From Planctomycetota bacterium (lineage in GTDB: Bacteria > Planctomycetota > UBA1135 > GCA-002686595), in the NCBI GenBank assembly GCA_021776885.1, contig JAJFFA010000219.1, forward strand, positions 1 through 6,542: 6,542 nucleotides of DNA, read 5' to 3'. The notes under the pieces are model-generated. The model saw only the letters and a program-made list of their open reading frames with translations, had not been told where the DNA came from and searched no databases. Positions within the stretch are counted from its first letter, which is position 1. Each line of letters opens with the position of its first letter. Shown one piece after another: positions 5,434 to 6,542 of this stretch. The position numbers and the translations under genes were made by a program.

Positions 5434-6542
5434 ATGATCCCCCAGCACGCTGCCCTCGCCCTCCTCATCGCCGCCCCCGTCGCCTCGATGGCCTTCGCGG
5501 CGCCCCACGAGGGTGACCCCAAGGTCCTCGACCGCACCGCGCCCTACAGCGGTCCGGGCTACTTGCGCCCCTCGCCGCTGGCCCCGGGGGCCCCGATGAC
5601 CCCGATGGCACTGGGGGCCGCGGTCCCCGCCGCGGGTCCCTCCAGCGGCGCCATGGGCACGAGCTTCGACTCCGACCGCGTGCGGCTGCTCTCGTGGCTG
5701 ACCCTGGGCCAGCTCGACGGGGCCCAGTCGGGCAACGACTGCTGGGGCTACGTCTCGCCCTCCGGGCGCGAGTACGCCCTGATGTGCACCCAGTCCGGCA
5801 CGGTCTTCGTCGACATCACGGACCCCCTGGCACCCCTCGTGGTGTCCGAGCGGTCCGGGCCGAGCAGCCTCTGGCGCGACGTCAAGGTCTACGACCAGTA
5901 CGCCTACGTCGTCAGCGAGGGCGGCCGCGGCATCCAGGTCTTCGACCTGACCCAGATCGACGCCGGGGTGGTGACCCTGGCGAACATGATCGACGACGTC
6001 TCGGACGCCGCCACCCACAACGTCGCGATCGACACGGCCACGGGCCGGCTCTACCGCGCGGGGGGCGGCCAGAACGGCCTGCGCATCTACGACATCGCCA
6101 CGGACCCCACCACCCCCACCTTCCTGGGGCTGTGGACCACGCGCTACGTCCACGACGTGCAGGTGCACACCTACACCAGCGGAGCGCTGGACGGCCGCAG
6201 CATCGCCTACGCCTGTGCGGGCTTCGCCGGTGGCTCGGTCCTGACCGCCCTGGACGTGCTCGACGTCACCGACGCGGCCAACGTCACGCTCCTGACCACG
6301 GTCCAGTACCCCGACCCGGCCTACTCGCAGCAGGGTTGGCTCAGCCCGGACCTGACCAAGTTCTACCTCGGCGACGAGCTGGACGAGGGCGGCAGCACGA
6401 CCACCACGACCCACGTCTTCGACGTCTCGAACCCGCTGACGGCGACCTACACGGCCGCCTTCACCAACGGCAACGCCGCCATCGGCCACAACCTGTACAC
6501 CAAGGGCGACCTGCTCTACGAGGCCAACTACCGCAGCGGCCT
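5434..6542 (+). CDS. Secreted LVIVD-repeat, choice-of-anchor B family protein (partial)
   Basis: The frame is open from ATG 5434 to the window edge (369 codons plus two bases), so the 3' end is missing. Residues 1-22 are a signal peptide ending in AFA before APHEGDP. Residues about 24-78 are a Pro/Ala/Gly-rich linker. From about residue 85 come repeated LVIVD-like blades: GTVFVDITDPLAP (122-134), GIQVFDLTQ (166-174), GLRIYDIATDPTTP (215-228), LDVLDVTDAANV (273-284) and HVFDVSNPLTA (327-337). Conserved His sites are at THN (194-196), VHDVQVH (239-245) and GHNLY (351-355). This order matches the choice-of-anchor B group, whose members share the propeller-like body but end in differing surface anchors. 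The anchor here lies beyond the window. Function is unknown; extracellular or cell-surface location is inferred. No SD precedes the ATG, and the 123 bases before it hold nothing further I can support. Confidence 0.9.
   Translation, partial: MIPQHAALALLIAAPVASMAFAAPHEGDPKVLDRTAPYSGPGYLRPSPLAPGAPMTPMALGAAVPAAGPSSGAMGTSFDSDRVRLLSWLTLGQLDGAQSGNDCWGYVSPSGREYALMCTQSGTVFVDITDPLAPLVVSERSGPSSLWRDVKVYDQYAYVVSEGGRGIQVFDLTQIDAGVVTLANMIDDVSDAATHNVAIDTATGRLYRAGGGQNGLRIYDIATDPTTPTFLGLWTTRYVHDVQVHTYTSGALDGRSIAYACAGFAGGSVLTALDVLDVTDAANVTLLTTVQYPDPAYSQQGWLSPDLTKFYLGDELDEGGSTTTTTHVFDVSNPLTATYTAAFTNGNAAIGHNLYTKGDLLYEANYRSG

Noticed and set aside
4972..6489. A 505-codon open frame on the minus strand
   Set aside because: It is antisense to the choice-of-anchor B gene and the PGPGW gene, both recognisable, and its product is low-complexity Gly/Val/Asp/Arg.

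Overview
This is a GC-rich bacterial window (roughly 70% G+C, with third codon positions almost all G or C in real genes). It holds five solid protein genes, one small gene with an unusual start, a possible 3' end of an upstream gene, and a structured intergenic region. The best guess at the source is a Planctomycetota bacterium, probably from a marine lineage. That rests on the secreted sugar-dehydrogenase-like protein with a C-terminal module I associate with that phylum (FYYG, VPFGDG, FWYRDP, GSGFNL, FCP), and on a neighbouring LVIVD-type 'choice-of-anchor B' protein. This assignment is inference, not a database result.

Layout. Positions 1-120 may hold the 3' end of an upstream gene. Next comes fliN (136-498, +), the flagellar motor switch protein, which is tail-to-tail with a secreted glucose/sorbosone dehydrogenase-family protein (519-2090, -). 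The gap between those two stop codons is filled by one hairpin, a probable two-way terminator. Upstream of the dehydrogenase on the same strand is an FAD-dependent oxidoreductase of the DAO/sarcosine-oxidase-beta type (2184-3431, -), which starts with TTG.

The divergent gap between the oxidoreductase and ispG (about 3432-3880) is the most interesting non-coding part. It has a strong GC hairpin with a U-rich tail on the minus strand. On the plus strand it has an SD-ATG pair enclosed by a predicted helix, and two mutually exclusive hairpins, the second followed by six T. Together these look like a transcription-attenuation leader for ispG, although I could not match it to a riboswitch family I know.

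ispG (about 3881-5038, +) encodes the 4Fe-4S enzyme of the MEP isoprenoid pathway. A small two-helix PGPGW-type membrane protein follows; its reading frame appears to begin at a CTG overlapping the ispG stop. Last is a secreted beta-propeller-like protein (5434 to the window end, +), cut off by the edge.

The genes do not form one pathway: motility, secreted sugar or alcohol oxidation, amine or amino-acid oxidation and isoprenoid synthesis sit side by side, as is common in genomes with little operon conservation. I see no insertion sequence, CRISPR array, tRNA, rRNA or phage gene.
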